From positions 1 through 64,000 of the forward strand of contig NZ_AODE01000023.1 in the NCBI RefSeq assembly GCF_000525855.1: a DNA stretch of 64,000 bases, written 5' to 3'. Numbering within the stretch: position 1 is the stretch's first letter; each line of letters starts with the position of its first letter. The notes beneath the pieces were generated by a model. The model had not been told where the DNA came from and did no database searches. It saw nothing but the letters and a program-made list of their open reading frames with translations. A program made the position numbers and the translations under genes. Shown here in pieces: positions 9,801-20,961 of the stretch. The DNA is from Listeria cornellensis FSL F6-0969 (GTDB taxonomy: Bacteria; Bacillota; Bacilli; Lactobacillales; Listeriaceae).

Positions 9801-10405
9801 ACATTGCGACACCAGTATTTGATGGCGCGAACGATAACGACGTATGGAGCACAGTGGCTGAATCCGGTATGGCGCCAGATGCGAAAACCACACTTTATGA
9901 TGGACGCACAGGTGAACCTTTTGATAACCGTATTTCTGTCGGTATTATGTATATGATTAAACTTGCCCACATGGTTGATGATAAATTGCATGCTCGTTCA
10001 ACTGGACCTTACTCACTAGTAACGCAACAACCACTAGGCGGTAAAGCACAGTTCGGTGGACAACGTTTCGGGGAGATGGAAGTATGGGCATTAGAAGCAT
10101 ACGGTGCCGCTTACACGCTTCAAGAAATTCTAACGATCAAATCCGATGACGTGGTAGGCCGTGTGAAAACATACGAAGCCATCGTTAAAGGAGAAAGCAT
10201 TCCAGAACCAGGCGTACCAGAATCCTTCAAGGTATTAATTAAAGAGCTTCAAAGTCTAGGAATGGACGTAAAAATCCTCTCCGCAGACAAAGAAGAAATC
10301 GAATTACGCGACCTAGAAGACGAAGAATTCGGCGCCCAAAATGACGCTTTCAACATCGTATCTGAACCAACGAAGCCAGCAGGTATTATAGATTCGAATC
10401 AATAA
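6848..10405 (+). CDS. rpoB: DNA-directed RNA polymerase subunit beta
   Basis: The 1185-residue beta subunit. The start is TTG at 6848 (product begins [20 protein letters not shown]), with GAGAGGGTG upstream; a longer same-frame ORF from 6788 is not conserved in look. Domains run in order: N-terminal protrusion, lobe, the rifampicin-binding segment ([13 protein letters not shown] and [14 protein letters not shown]), fork, flap and the C-terminal clamp region. The rifampicin segment shows the wild-type-like residues D, H and S at the usual positions. rpoC follows after a 516-base gap filled with repeats, unusually long for this operon. Confidence 0.97.
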   Translation: MSGQLVQYGRHRQRRSFARISEVLELPNLIEIQSKSYQWFLDEGLREMFRDISPIEDFAGNLSLEFIDYNLGDPKYSVEESKNRDANYAAPLRVKLRLINKETGEVKDQEVFMGDFPLMTEMGTFVINGAERVIVSQLVRSPGVYFNGKLDKNGKKGFGSTVIPNRGAWLEYETDAKDVVHVRIDRTRKLPVTVLLRALGFGSDSEILELIGENDYLRNTLEKDNTDNADKALLEIYERLRPGEPPTVENAKSLLVSRFFDPKRYDLANVGRYKINKKVHLKNRLFNQTLAETLVDPETGEIIASKGEILDRRKLDSIIENLENGVGFRTLRPTDGVMEDSIVVQSIKIYAPNSEEEKIINVIGNAYIDASVKHITPADIISSISYFFNLLHGVGDTDDIDHLGNRRLRSVGELLQNQFRIGLSRMERVVRERMSIQDMSTVTPQQLINIRPVVASIKEFFGSSQLSQFMDQTNPLAELTHKRRLSALGPGGLTRERAGYEVRDVHYSHYGRMCPIETPEGPNIGLINSLSSFAKVNKFGFIETPYRRVDPETNRVTDKIDYLTADEEDNYVVAQANSKLDEQGTFTEEEVMARFRSANLAVEKERVDYMDVSPKQVVSVATACIPFLENDDSNRALMGANMQRQAVPLLNPEAPIIGTGMEHVSARDSGAAVVCKHDGLVEHVEAKEIWVRRISEVDGKEVSGGIDKYTLRKFVRSNHGTCYNQSPNVAEGDRVTKGEILGNGPSMDSGELALGRNVLVAFMTWDGYNYEDAIIMSERLVKDDVYTSIHIEEFESEARDTKLGPEEMTRDIPNVGEDALRDLDERGVIRVGAEVKDGDLLVGKVTPKGVTELTAEERLLHAIFGEKAREVRDTSLRVPHGGDGIVLDVKSFTREAGDELPPGVNQLVRVYIVQKRKIHEGDKMAGRHGNKGVISRILPEEDMPYMPDGTPVDIMLNPLGVPSRMNIGQVLELHLGMAARYLGIHIATPVFDGANDNDVWSTVAESGMAPDAKTTLYDGRTGEPFDNRISVGIMYMIKLAHMVDDKLHARSTGPYSLVTQQPLGGKAQFGGQRFGEMEVWALEAYGAAYTLQEILTIKSDDVVGRVKTYEAIVKGESIPEPGVPESFKVLIKELQSLGMDVKILSADKEEIELRDLEDEEFGAQNDAFNIVSEPTKPAGIIDSNQ

Positions 10406-10491
10406 TATAAAGCTGAAAGAGCCCGTTTATGTTGATGAACTTTCAAACCGTCGTTTGGTTTGATTTAGTGAATCAATAGGCAGTGGAGCAA

Positions 10492-10640
10492 CGCGAGCCT
10501 GACAACCTTTTAATTGTTAGGGGGCGCAGTGAAAGGAACGAATGTTCACTGCCTTCACACTCATATTGAGGTTTTAAGGAATCAAAATACGCTTCCTAAA
10601 AACCACAACAATTTCCGAGAGGCTGGCTCTTGAAGCTGGA
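10492..10640 (+). repeat. Family A palindromic intergenic repeat, copy 3
   Basis: Shares GTTAGGGGGCGC, CTCATATTGAGG, TAAGGAATCA and ACCACAACAATTTCCGAG with copies 1 and 2. Its outer arms are more degenerate (GCGAGCCTGACAACC against GAGAGGCTGGCTC). It lies in the rpoB-rpoC gap. Confidence 0.75.
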
Positions 10641-10754
10641 TTCAGTAAAATATAAATGCGCGAAGCTAAAATAGAACATGAATAACAAAAACGTTAGACG
10701 AGTAAAAAGCGCCTGACCGTCTTTTGAACTTTCGGGTAAGACGTAAATTCTGCT

Positions 10755-10885
10755 TCACACAAATCGAGCGAAAGCGATTGTATTTCGTCAATTTTGTGGA
10801 AGCCGGAAGCGGAGTGTACTCGTGTACATGAGAACCGGAAGTCCGCAAAATTGGCGGAATGCGATCGCTTGCCGCCGATTTATTT
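10755..10885 (+). repeat. Long hairpin upstream of rpoC (family B apical motif)
   Basis: A near-continuous hairpin whose 5' arm (about 10761-10806) pairs with 10835-10883. Across the core, GCGATTGTATTTCGTCAATT in the 5' arm faces a partner that reads C where the arm has T, so plus-strand RNA would form G-U pairs instead of mismatches. The tip GCGGAGTGTACTCGTGTACAT holds a GTGTAC/GTACAT stem also found on the minus strand of repeats at 24043-24166 and 59501-59626. It ends 24 bases before the rpoC Shine-Dalgarno sequence. Confidence 0.75.
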
Positions 10886-10921
10886 GGGATAGGCTACTCA
10901 TCAAAAGTAGGAGGTAGACCA

Positions 10922-13900
10922 TTGGTTTTAGATGTGAAAAATTTTGAGTATATGAAAATAGGTCTTGCGTCTCCAGATAAAATTCGTTCATGGTCACACG
11001 GAGAAGTTAAAAAACCAGAAACAATCAACTATCGTACGCTGAAACCTGAGCGTGACGGTTTGTTCTGCGAAAGAATCTTCGGACCAATGAAAGACTGGGA
11101 ATGTTCGTGTGGGAAATACAAACGTGTTCGCTATAAAGGCGTAGTTTGTGACCGTTGTGGGGTTGAAGTTACCAAGTCTAAAGTTCGTCGTGAACGTATG
11201 GGACACATTGAACTTGCTGCACCAGTAACACATATTTGGTATTTCAAAGGTATTCCAAGCCGTATGGGACTTGCGCTTGACATGTCACCGCGTGCGCTGG
11301 AAGAAGTTATTTATTTTGCTTCCTATGTTGTAACAGAACCAGGCGATACACCGCTTGAAAAGAAACAATTGCTTTCAGAAAAAGAGTACCGCGTTTATCG
11401 TGAGAAATATAGCCAATCGTTCCAAGCTGGAATGGGCGCTGAAGCAATCAAAAAACTTCTTGCAGACATCCAACTTGAAAAAGAAGTGAATGGTCTGAAA
11501 GAAGAATTGAAATCTGCACAAGGACAACGTAGAACTCGTGCGATTCGTCGTTTAGAAGTTCTAGAAGCGTTCCGTCATTCCGGCAATGATCCAAGTTGGA
11601 TGGTACTTGACGTGCTTCCAGTTATCCCGCCAGAAATCCGCCCAATGGTTCAACTTGAAGGTGGACGTTTTGCGACAAGTGATTTGAATGACCTTTATCG
11701 TCGTGTCATCAACCGGAATAACCGTCTGAAACGCTTGCTTGATTTAGGTGCGCCTAACATCATCGTGCAAAATGAAAAACGTATGCTCCAAGAAGCTGTT
11801 GATGCTTTGATCGATAATGGTCGTCGTGGCCGTCCGGTAACAGGACCAGGTAACCGCCCACTGAAATCACTGTCTCACATGCTAAAAGGTAAACAAGGTC
11901 GTTTCCGTCAAAACTTACTAGGTAAACGTGTCGATTATTCTGGTCGTTCCGTTATCGTAGTCGGTCCGAACCTTAAAATGTACCAATGTGGACTTCCAAA
12001 AGAAATGGCACTCGAACTATTCAAGCCTTTCGTTATGAAAGAATTGGTTGGTCGTGGCCTTGCGCATAACATTAAGAGTGCAAAACGCAAAATCGAACGT
12101 TCTTCACCTGAAATTTGGGATGTATTAGAAGAAGTTATTCGTGAGCATCCAGTACTTCTTAACCGCGCACCTACTTTGCATAGACTAGGTATTCAAGCTT
12201 TCGAACCAACACTTGTTGAAGGCCGTGCGATTCGTCTGCATCCGCTAGTATGTACAGCTTATAACGCCGATTTTGATGGTGACCAAATGGCTGTCCATGT
12301 TCCACTATCCGCAGAAGCACAAGCAGAAGCACGTATTTTGATGCTCGCTGCCCAAAACATTTTGAATCCGAAAGATGGTAAACCGGTTGTAACTCCTTCT
12401 CAAGATATGGTACTAGGTAACTATTACTTGACGCTTGAACGTGAAGGTACAGTTGGCGAAGGTACGGTATTTACTGATATTAACGAAGCACAATTAGCAT
12501 ACCAAAATGGTTATGTGCATTTGCATTCGCGTATCGCCGTTGTTGCAGGTTCGATTGACAACGAAAGATTTACCGATGAACAACGCAAGCAACTATTAAT
12601 TACGACTGTTGGTAAACTGATTTTCAATACTATTTTACCGACGACATTCCCATATATTAACGAACCGACAGATTACAATTTGGAAGTTGAAACGCCTAAG
12701 AAATATTTCGTGGACACGAATACAGACGTGAAAAAACACATCCAAGAACAAGAAATCGTTGACCCATTCAAGAAAAAAAATCTTAGGAAACATCATCGCG
12801 GAAGTCTTCAAACGATTCCACATCACAGAAACTTCGCGCATGCTCGATCGCATGAAAGATCTAGGTTTCAAAATCTCTACAAAAGCCGGTATGACTGTTG
12901 GTATCGCCGACATCTTGACGCTGGAAGAAAAGCATGACATTCTTGAAGAAGCGCATGATAAAGTAGAGAAAATCACCAAAACATTCCGTCGTGGTCTGAT
13001 TACCGATGACGAAAGGTACGAACGTGTTATCGCTGTCTGGAACGAAGCCAAAGACGTTATCCAAGGAAAACTGATCTTGAGTTTGGATCGTTTAAACCCG
13101 ATCTTCATGATGCAAGATTCAGGAGCTCGTGGTAACATTTCCAACTTTACGCAGCTAGCAGGTATGCGTGGTCTGATGGCCGATCCATCTGGACGTATCG
13201 TAGAACTTCCAATCACATCGAATTTCCGTGAGGGACTAACTGTCTTGGAATACTTTATCTCGACCCATGGTGCGCGTAAAGGTCTTACCGATACAGCCCT
13301 TAAAACAGCCGATTCAGGTTACCTTACTCGTCGTTTGGTTGACGTGGCGCAAGATGTTATCATTCGTGAATACGATTGTGGCACTGACCGCGGTCTCGAA
13401 ATCGAAGCTATCCGTGAGGGTACTGAAATTATCGAGCCACTTGAAGAACGTTTGGAAGGCCGTTATGCTCGTAAATCGATCAGACATCCAGAAACAGGCG
13501 AAGTTATCGTCGCTGAAAATGACTTGATTACAGAGGCTAAATCTCGTCTTGTTATTGAAGCTGGTATTGAAAAAGTAACGATTCGTTCTGCGTTCACATG
13601 TAATACAAGACATGGTGTATGTAAGAAATGTTATGGTAAAAACTTGGCAACAGGAACAGAAGTTGAAGTCGGAGAAGCAGTTGGTATTATCGCCGCGCAA
13701 TCTATCGGGGAACCAGGTACACAGCTTACAATGCGTACGTTCCATACAGGTGGGGTAGCCGGAGACGATATCACGCAAGGTCTTCCTCGTATCCAAGAGA
13801 TTTTTGAAGCACGTAATCCTAAAGGTCAAGCGATTATTACCGAAGTTGAAGGTGAAGTTGTTTCTATTGAAGAAGCACGCGATCGCCAACAAGAAATCGT

Positions 13901-14540
13901 GATACAAGGTAAAGATGAAGACCGTCGTAGCTACAGTATTCCTTATACTGCTCGCCTTCGCGTTAAAATCGGCGACATTGTTGACCGTGGGGAAGCACTG
14001 ACAGAAGGTTCGATCGATCCAAAAGCATTGATCCGCGTTCGTGACGTCCTTTCCGTACAAGAATATCTACTTGCTGAGGTACAAAAAGTTTACCGGATGC
14101 AAGGGGTTGAAATCGGCGATAAACACGTTGAAGTTATGGTTCGTCAAATGTTACGTAAAATCCGCGTAATGGACACTGGTGATACAAATATCTTGCCAGG
14201 AACATTAATGGATGTACACACATTTACCGAGTCTAACCGTGACGCATTACTTGCCGGCAAACAACCAGCAACTGGACGCCCAGTGTTGCTAGGTATTACA
14301 AAAGCATCCCTTGAAACAGATTCCTTCCTGTCCGCAGCATCGTTCCAAGAAACAACACGTGTTCTTACAGATGCAGCAATCAAAGGTAAAACCGATGAAT
14401 TGCTCGGCTTGAAAGAAAATGTTATCCTAGGAAAACTGATCCCAGCCGGTACAGGTATTCATCATTACCGTAAGCTGAAATCATCCGTATTAGGTAAAGA
14501 ACAAGAAGTTGCTGAATTAGAAGAAACGAAACATATTTAA
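10922..14540 (+). CDS. rpoC: DNA-directed RNA polymerase subunit beta' (one frameshift in the sequence)
   Basis: The 1205-residue beta' subunit, read as two overlapping frames. The start is TTG 10922, seven bases after AGGAGG. Key motifs are intact: the zinc ribbon [20 protein letters not shown], the catalytic [12 protein letters not shown] triad of aspartates, and the trigger loop/bridge helix region with [13 protein letters not shown]. At 12773-12780 a run of eight A follows AAG; removing one A restores [16 protein letters not shown] and joins both frames perfectly. Since the protein is essential and the pattern recurs in ten other genes here, a sequencing error is the best explanation. The 3' untranslated region holds three tandem repeats. 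Confidence 0.95.
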
Positions 14541-14942
14541 AAACAAGATGCTGAACGCGCCCGTTCAGACCTGACAGAACTTGGAACCTCCGCAATAAAA
14601 GTCCTCTTTTGACTTTTGTGGAGGAGGTGAAAGTTCCGAAGGTTTGGCGCGAGAAGCTCGATAAAACAAGATGCTGAACGCGCCCGTTCAGCCCTGAAAG
14701 AGTTTGGAACCGCCGAGCTGAACGAATGCTCGTTGCACTCGCACTCATATTGGTACTCTAAGAAAATAAATTTCCAAGAGTACCAACAAAACTCCGAAGG
14801 TCTGGCACGCGAAGCTCGATAAAACAAGATGCTAAGCGTGCCCGTCAGACCTGAAAAAGTTTGGAGCCGCCGCAGAAAAAGTCCGCTTTTGACTTTTGCG
14901 AAGGGGGTGAAAACTTCGAAGGCCTGGCACGCGAAGCTCGAT
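14541..14942. repeat. Three tandem palindromic units after rpoC
   Basis: Units at 14541-14662, 14663-14820 and 14821-14942 all begin AAAACAAGATGCT and end GCGAGAAGCTCGAT or GCGAAGCTCGAT. Each folds into an outer stem (GCGTGCCCGTCAGACCT with AGGCCTGGCACGC in unit 3) and an inner hairpin. Units 1 and 3 share one inner hairpin type (AAAAGTC...GACTTTT); unit 2 carries a different one, GGTACTCT...AGAGTACC, with the CACTCATATTG word of family A. They lie between the rpoC stop and its terminator. Confidence 0.8.
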
Positions 14943-14956
14943 TAAAAACATGAAGA

Positions 14957-14993
14957 GTCACCTCCGAATCCTTTTTTCGCAGGTGGCTTTTTA
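14957..14993 (+). terminator. Terminator of the rpoBC operon
   Basis: GTCACCTCCGAA (14957-14968) pairs with TTCGCAGGTGGC (14976-14987), then TTTTT. Confidence 0.85.
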
Positions 14994-15048
14994 ATTTGTA
15001 TCGGATAGTGTAAAATAAAGAAGGATACGAAAAAAGAGGTGAAAGACT

Positions 15049-16035
15049 TTGAAAATTGGATTGCGTACGGTGAAAACAGCTGTTGGCGCGACGCTCGCGA
15101 TATTAATCGCCGAATGGTGGGGTCTTGAGTACGCGGTTTCAGCAGGTTTGATAACTGTTCTAAGCATTCAAAATACGAAAAAAGGATCGATTCAACTCGC
15201 GATACAACGGGTTTATTCGACGATTATTGCGTTAACGATATCCGCGATTTTCTTCCTGTTACTCGGATTTAACGCGATTGCATTCGGATTTTACCTACTC
15301 GTCTTTATTCCGATTGCGGTTCGTCTGAAAGTGACGGATGGGATAGTGGTCAGCTCGGTGCTTGTGACGCATATTTTAGTGGAGCAGTCGCTGTCTTTAT
15401 TTTGGTTTACGAATGAGATGCTACTCATGGCTGTCGGCGCTGGAATCGGCATTTTGCTGAATTTATATATGCCGAAAATGGATACGGAACTGAAGGTGCA
15501 ACGCCAAAAAATTGAATCGGTGATGCGCCAGATTTTCTTTTGTTTTGCGCAAGATTTGAAGCGTGAGCCGGTTTATTTGGATGAGAAGAAGTTGATTAAG
15601 CAGTTGGCGGAATACTTGACGGAGGCTAATGCGCAGTCGAAACGCCATTTTGACAATCAGTTATTTGCGGATTCGCGTTATTACATAAAGTATATTGATA
15701 TGCGGACCGTGCAGTTACGCGTGATCAGACAAATGAACTTGTCGGTGCGCCAAATTAGTATTTTGACGGATCATGCGGGAAAAATGGCGAGTTTGGTTGA
15801 GAAGACGGCGTTATCGCTTTCTGAACAAAACCCAGCGGAGGACTTAATCGCGGATGTAAATGTGATGCTTGCTGATTTTCGCAAAAGTGATTTACCGAAG
15901 ACGCGAGAAGAATTTGAAGGTCGTGCGTTACTTTTTCAATTTTTGGGTGATTTACGTTATTTATTAGAGTTAAAACGCGATTTTACGAAGCAATTTGCAG
16001 AAGATAAAGAATTGGTAAAGATTAATGCCAGCTAG
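15049..16035 (+). CDS. Aromatic acid exporter-like (ArAE/FusC-type) membrane protein
   Basis: A 328-residue protein with about five or six N-terminal transmembrane helices (residues 1-145, beginning KTAVGATLAILIAEWWGL) and a cytoplasmic helical C-terminal half. This is the layout of Gram-positive YqjA/DUF939-type members of the aromatic acid exporter family. The TTG start at 15049 has AGAGGTG seven bases upstream. Substrate is unknown. It is probably monocistronic, after the rpoBC terminator. Confidence 0.75.
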   Translation: MKIGLRTVKTAVGATLAILIAEWWGLEYAVSAGLITVLSIQNTKKGSIQLAIQRVYSTIIALTISAIFFLLLGFNAIAFGFYLLVFIPIAVRLKVTDGIVVSSVLVTHILVEQSLSLFWFTNEMLLMAVGAGIGILLNLYMPKMDTELKVQRQKIESVMRQIFFCFAQDLKREPVYLDEKKLIKQLAEYLTEANAQSKRHFDNQLFADSRYYIKYIDMRTVQLRVIRQMNLSVRQISILTDHAGKMASLVEKTALSLSEQNPAEDLIADVNVMLADFRKSDLPKTREEFEGRALLFQFLGDLRYLLELKRDFTKQFAEDKELVKINAS

Positions 16036-16095
16036 CCCAACCTTTGCTATAATAAAGAGGCAATGAAATCGAGAAACACAAATGGAGGGAACAAG

Positions 16096-18127
16096 GTGCG
16101 TAGACAAAAGAAGAGTAACAAGAAATGGGTTTGGATTAGTCTCATCGTTGTTTTAGTTCTTGCTGTTGGCGGGGGCGCGACCTATTATTTCATGAACAGC
16201 AGTGCGAAGAATGAGAAAATGGCGAACGAAGCCGCGGAAAATTTCACGACAAATGTTAAAAAGCAGAATTTCACGAAGCTATCGGATGATGTGACAAAAA
16301 AAATCGCTAAAGACGAGCGGTTTCACAGCGAAGGAAATGGAAGCGAAATATGATACCGTTTTTACGGGGATCGACGCACGTGATATCAAGGTTTCTGACT
16401 TGAAAGTGACGCATGATGATGCGGAGAATAATTATAAATTGACGTATAGTTTGGAAATGACGACGACGCTAGGTGAGATGGCTAAGCAGGAATATAGTGC
16501 TACCATTTCGAGCGAGGATGACGATTGGAAAGTGGATTGGCAGCCGAATTTAATTTTTCCAGGGATGGTGAAATCGGATAAGGTTCGCTTGACGACGGAT
16601 GAAGCGAAGCGTGGTCAGATTCAAGATGTGAACGGCAAAGGGCTCGCAATTAACAAGAATGTGAGCGAGGCTGGGATTGTTCCGAATGATCTTGGTGAGG
16701 GTGAGGCTAAGACGAAGAATTTGGAGGCAATCAGCAAGAAATTCGATATTCCTGTTGTTGATTTGGAGAAGAAACTTTCGCAAAGCTGGGTGCATCCGGA
16801 TACGTTTGTGCCAATTAAGGTGTTGACGACGGGTTCTCCTGTGCAGATGACGGGTGTGAGTTATGCCACGATTGAAACGCGTTACTACCCGCTAAGCCAA
16901 GCCGCAGCGCATTTGATTGGTTATGTTGGCGAAGTGAGCGCGGAAGATATCGAGAAAAATAAACTGCTCAACGCTGGCGATTTGATCGGAAAAGCTGGCT
17001 TGGAACGTTATTATGATAAGGCGTTACGTGGCGTGAACGGCGGCCGTATCTTGATCGTAAATGATGAGACGAAAGAGGAAACCGTTCTGCAACAAAATGA
17101 TAAAAAAGATGGCGACACAATCAAGCTTACGATTGATAGCCAAATCCAGCAAAATGCGTTTAACGCGCTAAAAGGTGAGGTAGGATCTGCGACAATTATC
17201 AATCCTACAAACGGGAACCTCGCTGCACTTGTGAGTTCGCCGTCCTATGATACGAATCAGATGGTAGCGGGAATTTCTAGCGCTGACTATAAGAAATACA
17301 CGGACGACAAAAAACTCCCATTCCTAGCTCGTTATGCGACGCGCTACGCACCAGGTTCTACTTTTAAAACCATTACTGCAGCAGTTGGGCTTGAAAATGG
17401 TACGACAAAACCGGATAAAGTACGTGAAATCTCTGGTTTACAGTGGCAAAAAGATAAATCGTGGGGCAAGTATTTTGTGACGCGCGTGCATGATATTCCA
17501 AAGGTAAGCATGGTCGATGCACTCGTAAACTCGGATAATATTTATTTTGCACAAGAAGGCTTGGAAATGGGAGAAACGAAATTCCAAGATGGCCTGAAAA
17601 AATTCGATTTTGGCGAGGAATTTGACTTACCTTTTAACATGGAACCAGCACAAATTTCTAACGACGGCATCAAATCGGACATCTTACTCGCTGATACGGC
17701 ATACGGACAAGGTGAATTGTTGATGTCTCCAATCCAGCAAGCAGTAGCCTACACGCCATTCGCGAACAACGGCAAAATGGTCTATCCGAAACTGACGGTA
17801 ACACAGGAAACGAAGGCAGCCAAAGATTCGATGAGTGCAGGGACAGCGAATGCCGTCAAATCAGCGCTCGTTCAAGCTGTTTCAAAACCTGAAGGAACCG
17901 CGCATAAACTCCAAATCGCAGGACACAACATTGCTGCTAAAACAGGAACTGCGGAACTGAAGCAAAAACAAGGCGAAAGTGGTCTTGAAAATGGTTTCTT
18001 GCTAGCGTTTGATAGCGACAAACCGGAATACCTCGTATTGGCCATGATTGAAGATGTAAATGGTCGCGGTGGTAGTGGACTCGTGATTGATAAAATGAAA
18101 CCAGTGATTGAATCGTTTTATAAGTAA
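16096..18127 (+). CDS. MecA-like class B penicillin-binding protein (one frameshift)
   Basis: A high-molecular-weight transpeptidase for peptidoglycan cross-linking, about 676 residues once corrected. Order: short cytoplasmic tail, one membrane anchor (WVWISLIVVLVLAVGGGATYY), an NTF2-like MecA_N domain, a dimerisation domain and the transpeptidase domain with STFK (GSTFKT), SDN (NSDNIY) and KTGT (AAKTGTAE). It resembles PBP3 (Lmo0441) of L. monocytogenes. The start is GTG 16096 with GGAGGG seven bases upstream. An A8 run at 16296-16303 splits the frame; with seven A the text becomes TKKSLKTSGFTAKEMEAKY and the frames join. Likely sequencing error. Confidence 0.88.
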
Positions 18128-18131
18128 TACC

Positions 18132-18172
18132 AAAAAGCTTGAGAGGTCTTTGCGACTTTTCAGGCTTTTTTG
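18132..18172 (+). terminator. Terminator of the penicillin-binding protein gene
   Basis: AAAAAGCTTGAGAGGTC pairs with GACTTTTCAGGCTTTTTT around a short loop. Confidence 0.8.
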
Positions 18173-18181
18173 TGTAATCAC

Positions 18182-18210
18182 TTTACTTTACTATTTGGAC
18201 GAGGTATAAT
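18182..18210 (+). promoter_or_regulatory. Candidate promoter of the C26 hydrolase gene
   Basis: TTTACT (18182-18187) and TATAAT (18205-18210) are spaced by 17 bases. Confidence 0.5.
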
Positions 18211-18266
18211 AAGTGAAATATTAATTCCGAGTAAATAGATGCGAATTGAAAAGGGGGATTAAGCGA

Positions 18267-19047
18267 ATGACGGCGATTATTGGCATTTCGGCAGCACAAT
18301 TGACAGAGCAAGTCCCAAATACGATTTCGCGTAACGGCACTTACGTTGGTGGTGATTATGTGTCAGTTATTGCGAAGAGCGGGGCGGCTCCGTTTGTCAT
18401 TCCAGTGACGGATACGCGGCTTGTGACGACTTTTGTGGATCAGATTGATGGACTCATTTTATCAGGCGGTCAGGATGTTTCACCAGCATTGTATGGTGCG
18501 ACATCTCAAACTAAACTCGGCGCTATATGCCCAACGCGCGACTTATTCGAATTGGCACTTTTGAAAGAGGCATTGTTACAAAAAAAAGCCGATTCTGGCG
18601 ATTTGCCGTGGTGCGCAGTTGCTTAATGTCGCATTTGGAGGAACGTTGCATCAAGACACGAGCTATATTGAAAACGCGAATTTATCACATATGCAGCAAG
18701 ACCAAGCCACGCAAGCAACACATGAAATCCAGGTCGAAAAAGCATCTCGCCTCCGTACTATTCTCGGAAGCACAGCGCACGTCAATTCGTTTCATCATCA
18801 AGCCGTGGATAAACTAGGAACCGGCTTAAAAATCACGGCTACTGCCCCTGACGGCGTTGTGGAAGCGATTGAAAAGGAAGGCGCGCCATTCGTTGTCGGC
18901 GTCCAGTGGCATCCAGAACTGATCGCAGAAAGGGACGCATCAATGCAACACCTTTTTCGAGAATTTGTGAAAAACGCGGAGCTGGGCGCGCTAAAGCAGT
19001 TTTATAACGTACCAGCCAATTTTAAAAGAAAAGCAATTTTACGTTAG
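18267..19047 (+). CDS. Peptidase C26 family, gamma-glutamyl-GABA hydrolase-like (one frameshift)
   Basis: A class I glutamine amidotransferase-fold hydrolase of about 259 residues that likely cleaves gamma-glutamyl amides (PuuD-type). The oxyanion stretch LILSGGQDVSP, the nucleophile region AICRGAQLLN and the His-Glu pair in VQWHPE form the triad. The nucleophile is only readable after removing one base from the A8 run at 18580-18587, which turns QKKADSGDLPW into QKKPILAICRGAQ. Start at ATG 18267, with AAAAGGGGG upstream. It is followed by a peptide-binding lipoprotein, which could supply its peptide or amide substrates. Confidence 0.85.
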
Positions 19048-19065
19048 CAAAAGGGAGGAAACAAC

Positions 19066-20704
19066 ATGAAAAATGGGATACTTATCGCGATGATTGCACT
19101 AATCGGTGTTGTCATCGCAGCATGTGGTGGCGGGGATGCGGACAAACAAAAGGCCAGCGAGGGTGCTAAACAATCGATTAAAGTCACGTCCGCAGGCGAA
19201 ATCGCTACGCTTGATAGCGCGTTATACAGTGACACATTCAGTTCGGATGCAATCGGCCAAATTTCAGAAGGCTTATATCGCGTCAATCCGGACAATGACG
19301 CCGAACTAGGCATTGCCAGCGCGGAACCAACTGTGAGTGCTGACAAAAAAAACCTACACATTCCAACTACGCGATGACGCCAAATGGTCGAACGGTGATC
19401 CAGTTACAGCCGCCGATTTCGTTTTTGCATTCCAAAAGGTAGTCAATTCAAAAACAGCATCACCAAGTTCGAATCAGATGGACGTCATTAAAAACGCCAA
19501 CCAAATCCGCAACGAGAAAGCTTCACCAGACACGCTAGGCGTCAAAGCAATCAATGATAAAACGCTCGAAATCACACTAGAAAATCCAATTCCGTATTTG
19601 TCAAAACTACTGACAGGAACACCATTCCTACCACAAAATGAGAAATTCGTAACATCCGTAGGTTCCAAATACGGCACATCCGCAGACACAATTCTATCAA
19701 ACGGTTCCTTCCTATTAAAAGACTGGTCGGGAATTGGTACATCATGGACCTACACCAAAAATAAAGACTATTGGGATGCAGAGAACGTGAAACTAAACAA
19801 AATCGCCGTCCAAGTCGCTAAAGAAACAGGCGCCGGCGTTAACCTTTACGAGACAGGCGACGTCCAATACACCGCGCTGACCGACGAATTTGTCCAAAAA
19901 TACAAAGGCGACAAAGCTTACCACGCTAAAGAGAAATCACTAATCGGCTATCTAGGATTTAATGAAGACCGCAAAGCAACAGGTAACGTCCACTTACGCA
20001 AAGCCCTCTCGATGGCGTTTGACAAAGAAGCTTACACCAACACCATTCTAGGTGATGGTTCCAAAGCGCTGAACGGCTATATTCCATCCGGCTTTGCTAA
20101 AGACCCGAAAAACAACAAAGATTTCCGCTCAGAAAATGGTGATCTCATCACGTTTGACCCTGAAAAAGCGAAATCAGAATGGGTGACAGCCAAACAAGAG
20201 CTCGGTGTCGACAAACTTACCCTAGAAATCCTATCCTCCGACACCGAAGTCTCCAAGAAAACCGTTGAGTTCCTACAAAGCGAAATCGAAAAGAATCTAC
20301 CAGGCGTGACAATCAAACTAAAAAGTGTACCGCTAAAAAATAGGCTAGCACTTACAACAACAGGGGATTACGACATTTTCTATGGCACATGGACGCCGGA
20401 CTACAGCGATCCCATCAACTTTTTAGAAGTGTATCAATCAGATGGCGGTTTAAATTTTTCGAAATACAATAGCAGTAAGTATGACGAAGGTTTGAGTGAA
20501 GTCAAAAAAACGTATGCCACGGATTCCGAAAAGCGCTGGGATAAAATGCTTGAACTTGAAAAACAATTAATTCAAACAGATGCCGTCGTCGCACCATTCT
20601 ATCAAGGAGCCTCGGCATACTTGGTAGATCCCGCAGTCAAAGGCGTGCAAATCTACCCATTTGGTCGAAATATCTCTTACCGACTTGCATACGTCGCGAA
20701 ATAA
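19066..20704 (+). CDS. Oligopeptide ABC transporter substrate-binding lipoprotein (one frameshift)
   Basis: An OppA/DppA-type (SBP_bac_5) binding protein of about 545 residues. The N-terminus has a lipoprotein signal with lipobox IAAC. The family region VTAADFVFAFQKVVNSKTAS and the C-terminal FYGTWTPDYSDPINFLEVY are clear. An A8 run at 19345-19352 shifts the frame; with seven A the reading is SADKKTYTFQLRDDAKWSNG. No permease or ATPase genes are adjacent, so it must work with a transporter elsewhere. A hairpin terminator follows. Confidence 0.9.
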
Positions 20705-20711
20705 AAACCAT

Positions 20712-20765
20712 AGAGAATAGTCCAAAATACGATTCCAACCGTTGTTTTGAACTATTCTTTTCTAT
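20712..20765 (+). terminator. Terminator of the peptide-binding protein gene
   Basis: AGAATAGTCCAAAA pairs with TTTTGAACTATTCT and is followed by TTTTC. Confidence 0.7.
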
Positions 20766-20788
20766 CTCACCTAACCTAGTCAAAACGC

Positions 20789-20818
20789 TTGACAATCCAC
20801 CAATAAGAATGGTACTAT
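20789..20818 (+). promoter_or_regulatory. Candidate promoter of the str operon
   Basis: TTGACA (20789-20794) and TACTAT (20813-20818) are spaced by 18 bases. The leader after it contains a hairpin GAACCACC...GTGTGGTTC near 20910-20933 just before the rpsL Shine-Dalgarno sequence, which could be regulatory. Confidence 0.6.
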
Positions 20819-20961
20819 ATCCAAGGTGCCTCTTCCATCGTGACGAGGTATAGAAAATAGAAACTGTTGTTAGGATTATCCTATCAGCAATTTTATTTTA
20901 AAGAAAAAATGAACCACCTGGATGTGTGGTTCTATAAAATTCGGAAGGAGGAAACCAAAAA

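Noticed and set aside
13314-14060. A 248-codon minus-strand frame inside rpoC
   Set aside because: It is a shadow of the conserved rpoC coding strand, rich in Cys, Phe and Asn, with no ribosome binding site.
14537-14827. Minus-strand frames over the rpoC downstream repeats
   Set aside because: Their repeated peptide text simply follows the repeat units; no start signals.
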